Positions 25,258 through 36,127 of a stretch of DNA of 64,000 bases are shown piece by piece. Numbering within the stretch: position 1 is the first letter of the stretch; each line of letters starts with the position of its first letter. Under the pieces are notes generated by a model. It was not told the origin of the DNA, did not search any database, and saw only the letters and a program-made list of their open reading frames with translations. The stretch covers positions 44,646,171 to 44,710,170 of the forward strand of contig CM041776.1 of the NCBI GenBank assembly GCA_023374045.1, written 5' to 3'. This DNA comes from Limonium bicolor (lineage: Eukaryota; Streptophyta; Magnoliopsida; Caryophyllales; Plumbaginaceae). The position numbers and the translations under genes were made by a program.

Positions 25258-25794
25258 ACTATTAATGCTATGCCACATATTATGTTATGTTATGTATAAA
25301 ATGAATGCCATGTTATCATGACAATTAGTTGCGCGTATCCCGGTAGCCGATGGGCTGCGCGTTAACCATACCAGCCATGGGTTGCTGCCCCCTCGGGGGA
25401 CTCCATATTTTTACTGCAGGATGAGGATCGAGGAGGCAGAGTGGCTGTAGGATCTAGACTGCAGTTGTATGTTGGTTTATTTTGGATGTTGAGCCCGGGA
25501 TGCGCCTGTGCTCCTGTGGCATTATATTTTGATTCCGTTGAAATAACTATGGCGGTATATTGACAGTTACAGTGAAGGAATGTAAGTAAATACTCGGTAT
25601 TGTATATGATGTATTTATGGTTTAGTTGTATGCTCGGGAGTCTGATCATCAGACCGGTACACTTGTATTTATTCTGCCTTGTCAACCACGTGGGTGGTTG
25701 GCGGCGTTGTAGCACCGAAGCGTTAGTTATTGTTTAGTTATTTATTCCTGCTGCGATTTCATTTAGTTGTGAAGTACGATGTAGGGGTGTTACA
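25258..25794 (+). repeat. 5' LTR of A, end part
   Basis: It begins with the TSD of C and resumes A LTR sequence, matching 35596-36127. It ends GGGGTGTTACA, just before the primer site. Confidence 0.85.
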
Positions 25795-25799
25795 AAAAG

Positions 25800-25827
25800 T
25801 GGTATCAGAGCGAAGTATCGCTCTGAT
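25800..25827 (+). other. Primer binding site and hairpin of A
   Basis: TGGTATCAGAGC is complementary to the 3' end of initiator tRNA-Met. It overlaps a perfect 10 bp stem (ATCAGAGCGA, loop AGTA, TCGCTCTGAT). B has the same hairpin with a paired change at the loop-closing base pair. Confidence 0.85.
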
Positions 25828-26680
25828 GACTAGAATACCGAGCTTAGGAATATACCGAGTTAGGAAACCTAACTACAGTTACCTAAGTGATCAGTTATGG
25901 AAAGGTTAACCACTAACCAATTGTGGAGATACCATGTTTTCGGGAAACGTTTCAACCGTTGGAACCGATAAGTGTGTAAGCATAATGCTAATAATGTTCT
26001 TGTGAATTCAGATGTCAGTAGACCGCGAGGTAGGGCCGCGGAAGCGGTACTGGAGGTACGGATGATCAGGGCGAGAATACTACGGCCCAGGTCATGGCCG
26101 AAGTGTAGCGGCCGCCGTAGCCCAAATGGTTCCACAACTAGTAGCTGCGATTCAGCAGGGGCAACACCCGAAGTTCAACCACCACGCCACCGCCACGAGA
26201 GACCAACTGGGTCAAGGCATTGGCAGATTTGAGACCCCCTTCATTTCATGGGGAGACCGACCCACGTAAGCTGGAGGCGTACATCTCCGAGTTGGAGACC
26301 GCCTACGAGACCTTGGCTGTACCTGCAGAGGCTAAGGTCCGTCTTGCCGCTTACTACCTGAAGGGTTTGGCACAGAGTTGGTGGAAGCTTGTGAGAGAGG
26401 ACCGGATGGCGGATCCTGAGTTTGGATGGAGGGAGTACACGGCTCTACTGGAGCCAAATACTACCCTGTGCATGTTCAAGAGGCCAAGCGCCTGGAGCTG
26501 GATAGTCTGAGGCAGGGGGACAAGGTGTCGGTTGATGAGTACTACATTGCATTCACCGGCCTTATCCACCTGTTACCGGACCTGGGATACTCAAACCGGG
26601 TACTGGTAAACCGTTTCTACAACGGTCTCAGCCACCGTCTTCGCTATGGGATGGGGCCAGCTGAGTATACTACCTTGCAG

Positions 26681-26783
26681 GTAATTTTAATGAAGTGTGA
26701 TGTGAATAAGTGTAATCCATAAGTGAGTATTAATGTGAGTTTGTGAGTATGTTTGCGGGGCATGACTGACATCCTAAATTCAG
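26681..26783 (+). other. Intron 1 of A gag
   Basis: TTGCAG|GTAATT ... ATTCAG|GAGTGC, 103 bp, phase 0, between TTLQ and ECYHAA. Reading through gives a stop within the intron. Same position in B and F. Confidence 0.7.
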
Positions 26784-27049
26784 GAGTGCTATCATGCCGC
26801 TGCTAAGGTTGAGATCACCGTCCGTCTGAGGGACGAGAGAGAATGCGCACAAGCGCAAGCCCGCGAGCGAGGGCCAGAGTCCGCAGGGGTACGGGGGAGG
26901 GAAGAAGAAGAAGAAGAAACCTTATCCCCAGCCCCAGAAGAGTCAGCACCAGGGTGACAAGGGCCAAGCCCAAACCACCACAGCTGAGGAGCCACTGAAG
27001 CTCACATATGCTTATGCGGCGAAACCCCTACGCTCTTACCCACCTAAGG

Positions 27050-27132
27050 GTAATTATCTAATCCTGTGTGATAAGTTGAAGTGTATATTGATAAATTGTG
27101 GAACAAGTATTGATTGTGTATTGTGATAGCAG
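27050..27132 (+). other. Intron 2 of A gag
   Basis: CCTAAGG|GTAATT ... ATAGCAG|CTAGCA, 83 bp, between SYPPK and the zinc knuckles. Splicing restores the frame; read-through stops. Same position in B and F. Confidence 0.65.
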
Positions 27133-27473
27133 CTAGCACGGGCTCTGGACCGGAGCGCCACTATTATTGTAAGTGGTGCAACGGAGACCACCCCGGCAAG
27201 GACTGCAAGAGAAACGACGTACAGTGTCGTTACTGCGAGAAGTGGGGTCACCGTGACTACGAGTGTTACCGGAATCCCAACAGTAGAGTCAACAAGCCCA
27301 AGGGGCAGTGGAAGGGTAAGGCCACAACAGCTATTGATGGCCCGAAGACGGCTAACCAGCCACCGCTGATCAGAGGAACACTGATTCCCAGAAGGGGAAG
27401 GGGTCGGGACCTAGCAAGGCCGCCCTGAATGTGGTGGACCGGTCTGAGGCGCCAGGGCCCTCTTCAAGACCAG

Positions 27474-27620
27474 GTACCGCCTAAACTGTTGAATGTAATA
27501 AGTGATTGCATACCGCATTTCATGCATGTGTGTACTAGTGAGTCCTAATGTGTTATCATGTGAGTAAAGAGTTAAAGTATAGTGTGAAAGTCACCTAATT
27601 AGATAATTCTAAACTTAAAG
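27474..27620 (+). other. Intron 3 of A (gag to AlkB)
   Basis: GACCAG|GTACCG ... CTTAAAG|GAAACT, 147 bp, phase 1. It joins the Gag C-terminus SSRPG to the NFNI start of the AlkB exon. F has the matching intron and phase. Confidence 0.6.
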
Positions 27621-28357
27621 GAAACTTCAATATATGTTATCCAATCCCACCCACACCAAACCCTGAAGAAACCACCATCAACATCACCGACTTTCCAGTG
27701 GAGCAATGTCAGGTTATCCAGCCAGGTATGATACTCTTAAATGGATACCTGACACCGGAAGCATAAATCCATATCATCAGACGATGCGATGAACTAGGAG
27801 CAAAATCTGGAGGTTTCTACACACCCGATTACCCGAACGGATCAAGAATGCAATTGAAGATGATGTGCATGGGTAAGGACTGGAACCCTTACACCAAGAC
27901 ATATCAAGAAGTGCGAGCTGAAGACGGAGCAACAGTACCAAGTATTCCCGAGGAGTTCCATGCGGTCGTTAACCACGCCGTGGGAATTGCTCAACAAGTT
28001 GAAACGGATTCAATTCCAAATGTGAAAGCAGATTTGTGTATTGTGAACTTCTACCAGAAAGGTGGACGATTAGGTTTACACCAAGATAAGGACGAGTCAC
28101 CCGAGTCTCTAAGTAAGGGAGTACCCGTGGTGTCTTGGTCCATTGGTGATACCACAGTGTTTATGTATGGCGAGTAGAAGCGTGCTGATCTCGCAAAGAA
28201 GCTAGTGTTGAAATCGGGAGATGTGTAATCAGGGGGGCAGTCAAGGATGCTATATCATGGCATCAGAAAGATCAAACTGAATACCGCACCGTCGGCAGTG
28301 ATCAATGCCACACACATGAAACCCGGACGTTTGAATTTGACCTTCAGACAGTTTTAA
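27621..28357 (+). pseudogene. AlkB-like Fe(II)/2OG dioxygenase exon of element A
   Basis: About 245 codons. The motifs in order are GMILLNGYLTPE, GKDWNPYT, IPEEF, LCIVNFY, LGLHQDKDE (HxD iron ligands), PVVSWSIGD, MLYHGI (second His ligand) and RLNLTFRQF, which carries the RxNxTxR 2-oxoglutarate signature; a stop follows. All catalytic residues survive. Three TAA/TAG breaks (27763, 28175, 28226) and at least one indel kill the frame. The family demethylates DNA or RNA bases; a role for the element is inferred. It lies where chromoviruses normally go straight from Gag to protease. Confidence 0.9.
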
Positions 28358-28540
28358 AGCCTTGTATAATTATGTAATGTGTTAAGCCAGTGTATGTTTG
28401 GGATATTATATAGTGTTAAGTTATGTCAACAGTGTAAATCAACAATGTTGTAAGGAGAATGTGTTAATGAATAAAGTGGATTTATTGAAGTATATCAACC
28501 GTGTTGTTACCCAATACTTATTAGTTTGCCAATGAATTAG
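28358..28540 (+). other. Spacer between AlkB stop and pol exon (possible alternative intron)
   Basis: Non-coding. An AATAAA lies at 28470-28475, about 115 bp after the AlkB stop. The spacer ends AATTAG|GATGTG, an acceptor whose phase fits the gag donor at 27474. If used, it would skip AlkB and join gag directly to pol. Confidence 0.45.
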
Positions 28541-28980
28541 GATGTGCACTCGGAACGGGAGGTATGCTGAGTGTCTGTAATGACGCAGAAGCCGGTAAGA
28601 GCGGCACAATCCTCACCGGTACCTTTCCAGTCAATGGCGTGGACGCTTCGATCTGTTCGACTCCGGAGCCTCACACACATTTATTTCGCTATCTTTTGCG
28701 AAGAGGCTGGGGTTAGACGGTGATGAGATGCCAGACTTTCTAGTCACTCTCCCGTCGAAAGAGCGGATCAGGTGTACCCGCTACCACCGAGATGCTGTTG
28801 TACGAATCAGAGGTGAACAGTTTCCAATCGACTTGATAGAGTTCGACGGACTTGGTTTTGATGTGATTGTCGGGATGAACTGGTTGGAGTGGTACAAGGG
28901 CAGAATCCTGTGTGCCAAGCATCGACTACTTCTTTGGAGTCCATCTGGGGTTACCATATCTTACCGCTAGAGGCCCAGGG
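28541..28980 (+). pseudogene. pol: Protease region of A pol
   Basis: It encodes SGTILTGTFPVNGV and the aspartic protease active site LFDSGASHTF (28653-28682), then LPSKERIRC, IDLIEFDGLGFDVIVGMNWLE. A one-base deletion near 28652 breaks the frame just before the active site. Unlike F and G, there is no intron between LTG and TFPVNG. Confidence 0.85.
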
Positions 28981-29963
28981 AGCCTTCGACTCAGATCATC
29001 ACTGCCATGGCTATGTATCGTGAATTACGACGAGGGAGTGATGTATACCTCTGCTATGTCCAGGACATAGAGAGAGATCCAGAGTTTAGCCCAGATGTGC
29101 CGGTAGTGTCGGAGTTTCCTGATGTATTTCCTAAGGAACTGCCGGGCATGCCGCCAGCACGGGAAGTGGAGTTTGAGATTGATTTGGTTCCGGGTACCGG
29201 ACCAATTGCGAAGGCGCCCTATCGTATGGCTCCAGCAGAAATGACTGAGCTCAAGGAGCAGCTGAGAGACCTACTCGACAAGGGGTTCATCCGCCCTAGC
29301 GTTTCACCATGGGGAGCACCGGTCCTCTTCGTGAAGAAGAAGGACGGTAGCCTCCGCCTGTGTATTGACTATCGAGAGCTGAATGCAGTTACGGTGAAGA
29401 ACCGTTACCCTTTACCACGCACCGACGATCTATTTGATCAGCTGAGGGGAGCATCAGTATTCTCCAAGATAGACCTACGATCCGGATACCATCAGATTGC
29501 CATCTGTGACAGTGATATTGAAAAGACAGCATTCAGAACTAGGTATGGGCATTATGAGTTCACAGTTATGCCGTTTGGCTTATCAAATGTACCAGCTAAG
29601 TTCATGGACTTAATGAACCGCTTGTTCCAAGATCAGTTGGACAAGTCTGTGGTAGTCTTCATCAATGATATTCTTGTGTACTCGAAATCGAGAGGTGAGC
29701 ACGAAAGCCACCTGAGAAATGTGTTACAAACATTGAGAAGGAATCAGTTGTATGCTAAGTTTTCGAAATGTGAATTTTGGTTGAACCAAGTATCCTTTCT
29801 TGGACATGTGATTTCTGAGGCCGGGATCACTGTTGATCCGGCAAAGATAGATGCAGTGCGCACCTAGCCTAGGCCGAAGACAGTTACCGATATCAGGAGC
29901 TTCCTCGGTCTGAGAGGTAATTATAGGAGGTTTGTAAAGGACTTCTCTAGTGTCTCGAAGCCG
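28981..29963 (+). pseudogene. pol: Reverse transcriptase region of A pol
   Basis: A typical Ty3/Gypsy RT with [50 protein letters not shown] and MPFGLSN. The catalytic box reads FINDIL instead of FIDDIL: the first catalytic Asp is Asn (codon 29664-29666). A TAG at 29865-29867 replaces the expected Trp codon before PRPKT. This copy would be inactive even without the stop. Confidence 0.9.
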
Positions 29964-30513
29964 ATGACTTCCTTAATGAAGAAGGATGCACCATTCGAGT
30001 GGACAGTCGACTGTGAGAGTTCTTTCATGAGTCTCAAGGATGCTCTGACATCTGCACCAGTCCTGACTATACCAGACGGTCCAGATGGTTTTAAGGTCTA
30101 TTGCGACGCATCAGGTAGAGGTATGGGTTGTGTATTGATGCAACACGGGAAGGTCGTAGCTTACGCCTCCCGACAGCTGAAAAAGCATGAGGAGAACTAC
30201 CCTACCCACGATCTAGAGTTGGGTGCCATTGTCTTGCATTGAAGATATGGCGACATTATTTGTATGGGTAAGTGTGACAATCTATTCTGACCACAAAAGC
30301 TTAAAGTACTTGTTCACTCAGAAGGAGTTGAACATGAGACAAAGAAGGTGGGTTGAATTTCTGAATGACTACGACATTAATCTGCAATATAAAGAGGGTA
30401 AGGCAAATGTGGTAGCTGACGCATTGAGTCACCGAGCACACTCTCTCCATTCGCTAGTCTCTCATACTGGCTTGGTTGAAGAGGTGCGGAGTGCTCAGAT
30501 GACGGATCAGTAA
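29964..30513 (+). pseudogene. pol: RNase H region of A pol
   Basis: [21 protein letters not shown] and [10 protein letters not shown] give the acidic residues of RNase H, followed by the NMRQRRW and [10 protein letters not shown] tail typical of Gypsy elements. A frameshift lies near 30240. Confidence 0.85.
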
Positions 30514-31690
30514 ATGATAGAGATCAGGCAGAAGCTTATTGATGGCACATTCGAGGGTCAGAAGTACGACTTCAGACTCCACGATGATGACCTGATTAGG
30601 CTTAATGGCCGACAGTGTATACCGAGGAGTAGCGCTGAGTTGAAGGAGCGCATATTGAGTGAATCCCATTGTTCTACTACTTCGATTCACCCCGGAGCTT
30701 CAAAGATGTATAAGGGTATGAAAAGATATTTTGGTGGACTGGAATGAAAAAAGATGTAAGTGATTATGTGTTGAGGTGTCTCACTTGCCAGAAGGTCAAG
30801 TTTGAGCACCGACGGCCTGGTGTATGGTACAGCCAATGCCAGTGCCTGAGTGGAAGTTCCATGATATTTCCATGGACTTCGTAGTTAGGATTCCGCCTAC
30901 AAGGGGAGGTCTGAATATGATATGGGTTGTTGTTGACCGACTGACCAAGGTGGACCGATTCATTCCGATGAAGGACACCTGGAAAGTGGCAAAACTGGCA
31001 GAACTCTTTGATAGAGAAATTGTAAGACATCATGGGGTACCGAAGACCATTGTATCGGACAGAGATACCAGATTCTTGTCGAGGTATTGGAAGTCTACAC
31101 GAGAAGCGGTTGGCACCGAGCTGAAGCTAAGTACAGCATTTCACCCACAGACAGATGGTCAGAGTGAGCGTACCATCCAGACACTTGAGGATATGTTACG
31201 TGCATGTGCACTTGACTTTCAGTCAAGCTGGATTGATAAGTTACATCTGATCGAGTTTAGTTACAACAACAGTTATCATGCATCGATCAAGATGTCTCCC
31301 TTCCAGGCCTTGTACGGTAGACCATGCCGCACGCCATTATGCTGGGATGAGTCGAGCGAGACGGTCATTATAGGACCAGAGTATCTTGAACAAGTTCAGG
31401 CAGAAGTTCGCCAGATCCGGCTAACATGAAAGCAGCTCAGGATAGACAGAAGTCGTACGCAGATGTGCGCAGACGTGACCTGGAGTTCGCCGTGGGCGAT
31501 CAGGTATTTTTGAGAGTATCCCCCATGAAGAGAGTATTTCGTTTGGCCAGAAAGGCAAGTTGAGCCCAAAATATGTGGGGCCTTATGTGTTGTGACGGAG
31601 CGGATCGGCCCGGTAGCTTATAGACTTGATTTACCCGCCGAGCTGGGCAAGGTACATGATGTATTTCATGTGTCCCAGTTGAAGAAGAAG
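30514..31690 (+). pseudogene. pol: Integrase of A pol
   Basis: The zinc-binding region (HPGASKMY ... CLTCQKVKFEH) is broken near 30745. The catalytic core has MDFV, VSDRDTRF and QSERTIQ, matching the D, D, E residues. It continues to GRPCRTPLCW and AAQDRQKSYAD-type sequence with more frameshifts near 31425 and 31560. Confidence 0.85.
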
Positions 31691-31919
31691 AAATATGTCT
31701 CATCCGTCTCATGTACTTCAGCCTGAAAGGCTAACCTTAGAGCCGACCATGCGATCAGTGGAGACTCCGATACGCATTCTGGATACTAAGACTCGAGACA
31801 CTCGCCATAAGTCTGTGAGACTGGTGAAGGTTTCTGGTCTAACCAGGACGTTGAGGAGGCCACTTGGGAGCTGGAAGACAAAGATGAAGGCGAAGTACCC
31901 GTCATTGTTTACTTCTTAG
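31690..31919 (+). pseudogene. pol: C-terminal chromodomain of A pol
   Basis: [29 protein letters not shown] and the end AKYPSLF match the chromodomain tail of Tekay/Del chromoviruses, which is thought to steer integration to marked chromatin. A frameshift near 31840 changes the middle. The stop is TAG at 31917-31919. Confidence 0.75.
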
Positions 31920-31947
31920 CGCTTATGTGTATAGGGTGCGGGGCGTA

Positions 31948-31965
31948 CCCCCTTTTAAGGGGGGT
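31948..31965 (+). other. Internal polypurine-tract-like palindrome of A
   Basis: CCCCCTTTTAAGGGGGG followed by TAGAG, 29 bases after the pol stop and about 290 bp before the true tract. It repeats the core of that tract. Confidence 0.6.
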
Positions 31966-32235
31966 AGAGCCGTTTTCGGTTATGTGTGTACGACGTGTAT
32001 TTGAATACACCGTCTCATGTTATGTTGTCATGTTAAGACCGTTGTGTCTGAATGATGTTGATGATGTTGTATGGACCTTGTGTCCAATGTTATGTACCAT
32101 GTATGTTGGTATGGACCTTGTGTCCAATGTTATGTAAGTGGGTTGTTATGATGTATGGAAGTATTGTTTATAAGTATTCCCGTGTTCTAACAGTTAGGAT
32201 ATGGGGAAAGTGTGAACTTTAAGGACAAAGTTCTT
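31966..32235 (+). other. A 3' untranslated internal region
   Basis: Non-coding. It holds several palindromes: GTGTATTTGAATACAC (31995-32010) and two copies of GGACCTTGTGTCC (about 32073 and 32113) within a 40 bp direct repeat. Confidence 0.5.
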
Positions 32236-32249
32236 TAAGGGGGGTAGAT
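32236..32249 (+). other. 3' polypurine tract of A
   Basis: AAGGGGGGTAGAT directly before the LTR start TGAAATACCCC. Confidence 0.85.
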
Positions 32250-35200
32250 TGAAATACCCCAAACCTTAGTATATTGTTTAAACACCTAAATATGTATATA
32301 AGACTAAAACGAGTCTTAGAAATATTGTTAAAAAACAATTTAAACAATAGAAAACACAAATGTGCTTTAAAGGTCAATTAAAGGCCAAATGTGCTCTAAG
32401 CTTGGGATAAGCTTGGTTAAGACCTAATGAACTTACCAAGACTTATTTATATATTATGAACATATTAAAACCATTACCAAAGGAAAACCAAGCTTGGAAA
32501 CAAGTTAAAACACAAAATGGCTTTAAGGAGTCTTAAAGCACATTTTCGAAAAATTGTCTTGTAAATGAGTTTTGAATGGCTAATGTCCATCATTACTCTT
32601 TAATTAACCATGTGTACTATATAGTATCACATTTGGAAGTCTATATCAATGGGAAATCAAAATTTCAGTTCTATGTGCCTTGTTTTTATGAATAGTGATT
32701 TTAATAAGCTATTTTGTAACTATGTTGTATAAGTAATTAAATTGACAAATAAAGACTATATTACCCCTAAGTACTTATGGGGGCCAGTTTTCTTAAGTGT
32801 GGTGACTCACACTCTCTTGTTAATATGTTAAGAAAATGAAGAGACTACTTAAGTTACTTTTTACTTTAGAAGCATTAAATATCTTCAAAAAAGCAAAAAC
32901 AAATCACTTATCTCATTTCTCTCATTTCTTTCTTTCATTTCCACGGTTTCCAATCTTCTTCAACCTCTCTTCTCCTCTTCATTCACGATTTGTAATAGTA
33001 AACACACAAACTCTTTTGACCAATTGTAATTCCTAGCTCACTTAACCAAATCAAAAACAAATACCACCATTCTCTTCCTCTCATCAAGCTCTTCATTCCT
33101 ATATTCTCAAAATTTCAAGAGCCCCATTTCGGTGCCATGGAGTTCTACCATTGAAGGAGCTTGAGCTCATATTTCTACATATTATTACTCTCCTTTGCTT
33201 CTAGGTAGGAATCTCAAAGAAAAATCATGTTTCCTCTATGTTTTTTCCTTGACCGAAAATGCCCATTAATGGTGCTCTTTGTGTGACTTTGTTCTAGCTT
33301 ATTTCCAACCTTTCAAGGACTAGGTGGAGTCCTCTCTTGATATATATTCAAACTCTCTTCAAAGACCAAGGTAAAACAACTACATTAATGTTTTTGAAAT
33401 AATGTAAACCTAGGGTTTACAATGAGATGAAGCTTAAGCTTGAATACTCATATATGTGATTTGTATAATGTTTAGTAGTTGACAAGGAATCAAATACCTT
33501 ACCGGTTTTTATAAGGAAACAAAGAAGAAGTACTAATAGGTTTCAAGTCTTAGGAGAAATGAGCTTGTATTTCTTATGAAGATGATCTAAGGAGCCAATG
33601 AGAAGTGACTTAGAAGAATGCTCTTAAGAGTTTAGTAAAAGGCATATGTGTTGTTGAGTGTATTTGCAGGTCAAAGGAAAATTATTGGAAATTCAGTGTT
33701 TATGATTTATGCATTTTAAGGGCCTAAGAGCCATGTCATTTAAGGGCCTAAGTGCCATGCAATTTAAATTATGCACTATATTGTGATGTAGTGCTATATG
33801 TGTGAAGTTTGTGTGTAAGATGTGTTTGATGGATTTTTGTGTTCTTGGCTGTTTGTTGGTGAAAACAATATGTTTGGTTTAGTAATGTTCTAGGAGAACC
33901 TATGTCAAAATTTAGGTAACAAACAAGAAGTCCTAAGGTTTAAAAATAAGTTGGTGAGTTAAGAAATGTTTGGAATGGTTAAGTGCTTCCTTGGGAAGAA
34001 ACATGCATTAAGGTGTTTTAAGATGTGAGAAGGGCTTAGGAAATGTTCTAGAGGATTTTATAATGCAAGGAATGTTTTGGGGATACACTAGAGTCATTTG
34101 GACTTGTGTTAGGATTTGGGCAAACTTTGGTGAACAAGGAGAAAGTGTGAACTTGAAAAGGATTTCAAGAAATGACATAAGGAGTTGATGGTAAGAATGA
34201 TGCTTGGGAGATGATGTTGAAGTGAGGAGAAAGCATTTTGGGATAGTAGTCATTTTAGGTATGAAACACCACTTTGAGACTAAGGAGGAAATAGCATAAG
34301 TGTTAGGAATTTTGGGAAGAAATGAGTAAAGGTTTAAGGAATTAGGAAACGATTTTATGAGTGTTTAAGGATGTCTTAAGGTGTGTTTGAAGTGCCCAAA
34401 TGAGGTTAGGGTGTACTAGGATATATGGGGTGAAGTTTGGAGTTAAATGAGAATGGAAAACAAGGGTCTGGAGAGACCGAACTTGCAAGTTCGGTCGAGC
34501 CAGTTTACCCTGGGAGAATTGGCTTCGGAATGGACCGACCTTGGGGACCGGACTTGCAAGTCGGTCGGGCTTGTATTTTTTGTACGGATTAGTTTCTGGA
34601 ATCGACCGGACATGGGACCGGACTGGCAAGTTCGGTGGGCTGGCTGAATTTTCAAAGAGGAAACTCTCGGGAATGGACCGACCTGCGAACGAACTTACAA
34701 GGTCGGTCGGTAGAAAATTTTGACGGAAATGTGTTCTAGAATCAACCGAACTTGGGTAAGTTCGGTCGGTAAGGTCGGTCGGACCAAACTTGTAAAAAAA
34801 AAACAGAAAAGATTTGACTTATGTAATTAACCCTAGGTGTATAATGAAGGTAACCTAGGTATTAGACATTAAAACATGTTCATACAATCATGTTAACATT
34901 TAGTAAGTTTGAAGTTAATAAATAATTAACCGACATTATTTAAACATGTATAGGAGTGACCTACGGAGGAAATCAATCGAGGCAAGGACCGAGGTATGGT
35001 TTTCTTGCAGTCTGTTGCCTACCGGTTTACACCGGCTTGTGTGTTGTATGTTTTTCTGTGTGTTTTGACGTTATAAGATCTAAACATGTAATGAGTTTAC
35101 AGTTGTTCATATTATTGTGATGTTATGATGTGACTCATTTCCCTTGTGTGTGTCTAACATGACTTGCCACCTATTGTGTATTGGTTGTTAAGTTCCACCA

Positions 35201-36127
35201 TGAACTTCTAACAAGTGTTAACTGGGAAGTGAGGAATCCGGTTGTCCGGTCATGATTGTAAGTTAAGAGTAGATATCTGAATCAGATTCGACTCTTATGT
35301 TGTTAAGATTGTTCTCCTTAATTTGGCGTTCGATCTCCCGCTAGCTTCCTCCAAAGCTTACCTATTCTGACTTATGATCGGTTTAGTGGGAACATGTGTT
35401 TGTGTTGTGTGTTCGGGTCACTATATCCGAACCATCTGTGACTTAAGTTACTCGTTCGAATAACAGAGCGGTAATGAGTGTGTGTAACGAGCTTAACATG
35501 AGAGTGAATCATTCTCTAGGCTCTTATGTTATTTAACCTTCTTGGTTTGTTGTTGTGGAGCGAAGATCCACTGTGTATGTGATTTGTGCTATGCACTATT
35601 GATGCTATGCCACATATTATGTTATGTATAAAATGAATGCCATGTTATCATGACAATTAGTTGCGCGTATCCCGGTAGCCGATGGGCTGCGCGTTAACCA
35701 TACCAGCCAAGGGTTGCTGACCCCCTCGGGGGACTCCATATTTTTACTGCAGGATGAGGATCGAGGAGGCAGAGTGGCTGTAGGATCTAGACTGCAGTTG
35801 TATGTTGGTTTATTTTGGATGTTGAGCCCGGGATGTGCCTGTGCTCCCGTGGCCTTATATTTTGATTCCGTTGAAATTACTATGGCGGTATATTGACAGT
35901 TGCAGTGAAGGAATGTAAGTAAATACTCGGTATTGTATATGATGTATTTATGGTTTAGTTGTATGCTTGGGAGTCTGATCATCAGACCAGTACACTTGTA
36001 TTTATTCTGCCTTGTCAACCACGTGGGTGGTTGGCGGCGTTGTAGCACCGAAGCGTTAGTTACTGTTTAGTTATTTATTCCCGCTGCGATTTCATTTAGT
36101 TGTGAAGTACGATGTAGGGGTGTTACA
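32250..36127 (+). repeat. 3' LTR of A
   Basis: 3878 bp, starting TGAAATACCCC and ending GGGGTGTTACA, followed by TSD CATAC. It contains the GACCGAAC repeat cluster at 34460-34795. ORFs such as 35617-36048 are unsupported. Confidence 0.9.

Larger units (their letters stand above)
26012..27473 (+). pseudogene. gag: Gag of element A (intron-containing)
   Basis: The ATG follows TTCAG, so a leader intron ending here is possible. The capsid region has LRPPSFHGETDP, YYLKGLAQSWW and VDEYYIAF. Two zinc knuckles (CKWC..H..C, CRYCEKWGH..C) follow intron 2. The protein would bind and package the genomic RNA. It continues by intron 3 into the AlkB exon. Frameshifts near 26440 and after 27350, and an early frame break at the start, inactivate it. 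Confidence 0.85.
16423..36127 (+). mobile_element. Element A: Tekay/Del chromovirus with AlkB exon
   Basis: LTRs of about 3.88 kb, TSD CATAC, tRNA-iMet primer site (25800) and polypurine tract (32236) define it. The internal order is gag (three introns counting the one to AlkB), AlkB-like exon, protease, RT, RNase H, integrase, chromodomain. This is the standard chromovirus order with AlkB inserted between gag and protease. It lies in the 5' LTR of B and is itself hit by C. Stops, frameshifts and a lost RT catalytic Asp make it non-autonomous now. Confidence 0.9.

Noticed and set aside
25362..25715. 117-codon minus ORF, with a longer copy at 35617-36048
   Set aside because: It is antisense to the end of the A LTR and is present only because the LTR is duplicated; no domain is seen.
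27848..28177. AlkB as an integrated plant RNA virus fragment
   Set aside because: No viral replicase or coat sequence is nearby; gag and protease of a retrotransposon flank it in all three copies, and the motifs look closer to plant ALKBH1-like proteins.
27621..28357. AlkB as an independent host gene trapped by chance
   Set aside because: The same position, flanking introns and downstream pol recur in three elements, which a single trapped gene would not explain.
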